Shown piece after piece: positions 5,744 through 6,640 of a stretch of DNA of 6,640 bases. The DNA is taken from positions 1-6,640 of the forward strand of contig JALLON010000147.1 of assembly GCA_027717925.1 (NCBI GenBank), given 5' to 3'. The translations under genes were made by a program, and so were the position numbers. The notes below the pieces were generated by a model that was not told the origin of the DNA, did not search any database, and worked only from the letters and a program-made list of their open reading frames with translations. The stretch is from Acidobacteria bacterium AH-259-G07. GTDB taxonomy: Bacteria; Acidobacteriota; UBA6911; RPQK01; JADFOI01. The stretch's first letter is position 1; every line of letters starts with the position of its first letter.

Positions 5744-5774
5744 TGTTATAACAATTTGAAGTTAAGCATAACAA
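5744..5774 (-). promoter_or_regulatory. Candidate vapBC promoter and operator
   Basis: On the minus strand TTGTTA (5774-5769), an 18-base spacer and TATAAC (5750-5745) form a possible promoter. Overlapping it are two direct TTGTTAT copies (plus-strand 5748-5754 and 5768-5774) spaced 20 bases start to start, a 10-bp palindrome TGTTATAACA (5744-5753) and a partial palindrome GTTAAGCATAAC (5761-5772). Such paired sites over a promoter are what an autoregulating AbrB-fold antitoxin would bind. The leader would be very short (about 10 bases), which weakens the promoter call. Confidence 0.45.
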
Positions 5775-6241
5775 AAGATCTAACGTACTGCCTAGTTTGA
5801 CCTGTTCAGCTTGATTGGGCGCATGAGCCAGTTCGGTTTTTCTTAGGTCCTCGTCAGTTAAGGTGCGAAAATATTTTTAATGGCACCAAAAGCGCGCTAT
5901 ATCGAGGGATTCTATTGAGCAATAAGGATTGTATCCGGAATGCTGTTCAAGACCGCTGCAACCGACAAACGCCGTGCCTTTTCACCGCACTCCGGATACA
6001 ATCCTTATTGTTAGGCACACCACGGACGAGAGATGCAGCGAAGCAATTGAGGATGAGCATGAGCAAGGATTCGGATGGCAGTACGCCTCTGCCACGGCTT
6101 TGCACAGAGCTTGCAGCCTGGTGGCCCCTGCTCTCCCCGCCCTCTCTTCAGTCTTTGATGGGAGCGAGGCGGTTCTTTTGTTGTGATCGGTGATAGCTCT
6201 GACGGCACCGCATCTTGGGGCTGTCGGTAGGTTTCTGTAAC
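5775..6241. other. Non-coding stretch between vapBC and the nucleotidyltransferase remnant
   Basis: I see no credible gene here. Open frames on both strands are short, start poorly, run through the inverted repeat at 5920-6010, and have no recognisable domain. Apart from that inverted repeat, there is a small stem (GGTGC...GCACC around an AAAATATTTTT core, about 5861-5886). No tRNA or other structured RNA was recognised, and no transposase remnant is evident. Confidence 0.6.
5920..6010. repeat. Inverted repeat with 20-bp perfect arms
   Basis: Arms 5920-5939 (beginning CAATAAGGATTG, ending CCGGA) and 5991-6010 are perfect reverse complements. With one mismatch the stem extends four more bases inward (to 5943 and 5987). 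The 51 bases between the perfect arms are GC-balanced and could fold weakly. Each arm contains a small internal hairpin (GGAT-TGT-ATCC). It lacks a T-tract and known IS ends. It may be a dispersed palindromic unit, a MITE remnant or a recombination site. GTTAGGC overlaps the right arm's end (6010-6016). Confidence 0.8.
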
Positions 6242-6432
6242 ATGGATGAGCAGTTAGAATTCCTTAAGCAGATCGCGGCCCGTCTGGAGTCCGAGGGTAT
6301 CTCATACATGATGACGGGTTCGATGCTCGGCAGCTTATCGAGTCGGTGGCCGATCTGGACTGGCCCTATCTTGAGACGTGGGCCAAATCGCTCGGGGTCA
6401 AGGATCTATTGGATCGTGTGAGAACGGGATGA
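6242..6432 (+). pseudogene. Nucleotidyltransferase-like gene with internal deletion and frameshift
   Basis: The first 28 codons from the ATG at 6242 read MDEQLEFLKQIAARLESEG then ISYMMTGSM, the typical opening of small AbiEii/MNT-type nucleotidyltransferases, in which an active-site TGS is followed about ten residues later by a DxD metal motif. Right after M28 (6323-6325) the frame yields unrelated residues and ends at 6421. From 6322 another frame (shifted by one) gives DARQLIESVADLDWPYLETW then AKSLGVKDLLDRVRTG and stops at TGA 6430-6432. This looks like the normal C-terminus of the same family. So the two ends are joined out of frame, with the central part (DxD motif and core, perhaps 80-100 codons judged from usual lengths of about 150) missing. 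The product would be inactive. Family assignment rests on my recognition of the two ends. The following ORF starts inside its stop codon (ATGA). Confidence 0.8.
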
Positions 6433-6640
6433 GGGATACACCAACAACGGTTGAGGCAAAGTTCCGAGAGATGATCTTGGCGCGGTCGCCAGCGGAGCGT
6501 TTGGCCATGGCTTGCCAGATGTTTGCAACGGGCAAGGCACTAATTGGTGCTGGTCTTGTGCAGGAGTACGGCCATCTAGAGCGCAGAGAACTTCGCCGGC
6601 ATATCTTCCTCAGACTCTACGGGCAGGACTTTCCCGAAAC
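6429..6640 (+). CDS. Small conserved helical protein beside the nucleotidyltransferase remnant (partial, runs off the window)
   Basis: The frame from ATG 6429 is open to the window's end, giving 70 complete codons. The visible protein is charged and mainly helical: KFREMILARSPAERLAMACQ (11-30), MFATGKALIGAGL (31-43) and ERRELRRHIFLRLYGQDF (51-68). The ERLAM...A pattern followed by LRR-IFLRLYG-DF is, as I recall, seen in short uncharacterised proteins encoded right after small nucleotidyltransferase genes. Its start overlaps the upstream stop by 4 bases (ATGA), so it was translationally coupled to that gene when that gene was intact. It may be the partner of the nucleotidyltransferase in a toxin-antitoxin-like or nucleic-acid-modifying pair, but no function is proven. 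No frameshift is visible, so it may still be made. The C-terminus is outside the window. Confidence 0.72.
   Translation, partial: MRDTPTTVEAKFREMILARSPAERLAMACQMFATGKALIGAGLVQEYGHLERRELRRHIFLRLYGQDFPE

Noticed and set aside
5914..6016. Possible integron attC site around the 20-bp inverted repeat (GTTAGGC at 6010-6016 matches the R' core GTTRRRY).
   Set aside because: The opposite end (ATTGAGC) does not match the RYYYAAC core, the stem is perfect without the extrahelical bases typical of attC, and no integrase or cassette array is visible.
5915..6193. Open frames of 85-92 codons across 5915-6193 on the plus strand, and one on the minus strand at 6011-6208.
   Set aside because: They run through the inverted repeat, have poor starts, overlap one another in several frames and show no recognisable protein pattern.

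Overview
The window is bacterial chromosomal DNA of moderate GC with six coding regions that can be named and one broken gene. I cannot place the organism firmly. The GrpE N-terminus, the style of intergenic palindromes and the mixture of housekeeping genes with a toxin-antitoxin pair would suit an environmental Gram-negative lineage such as Acidobacteriota, but that is only an impression.

Layout. Bases 27-530 (+) encode RuvC, the Holliday-junction resolvase, probably the downstream member of an operon that starts outside the window. Facing it, and overlapping its last codons, is a MEMO1-family protein (AmmeMemoRadiSam system protein B; 493-1299, -). Upstream of that gene on the same strand is grpE (1396-2031, -). 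The gap between grpE and the MEMO gene is almost filled by a 77-bp REP/BIME-like repeat. grpE and clpB (2381-5029, +) diverge from a 349-bp intergenic region rich in structure. It holds a (TTC)6-T7 simple repeat, a 15-bp imperfect inverted repeat, a 14-bp perfect palindrome, candidate promoters for both genes, and a 62-bp near-perfect palindrome between the clpB promoter and its ribosome binding site. GrpE (nucleotide exchange factor for DnaK) and ClpB (disaggregase) work in the same heat-shock pathway, so shared control from this region is plausible. No CIRCE element is visible.

After clpB the window becomes accessory DNA. A vapBC toxin-antitoxin operon (5076-5727, -) runs toward clpB, with an AbrB-type antitoxin and a PIN-domain toxin. 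About 510 bases without a convincing gene follow, containing a 20-bp perfect inverted repeat. At the right end is a remnant of a nucleotidyltransferase-like gene (6242-6432, +) that has lost its middle, including the expected catalytic segment. A small, helix-rich, apparently intact partner ORF overlaps its stop codon by 4 bases and runs off the window (6429-6640+).

The best candidates for something new are the clpB leader palindrome, the simple-repeat leader of grpE that lies one base away from an in-frame poly-Glu extension, and the decayed nucleotidyltransferase with its retained partner. None amounts to a demonstrated new system.
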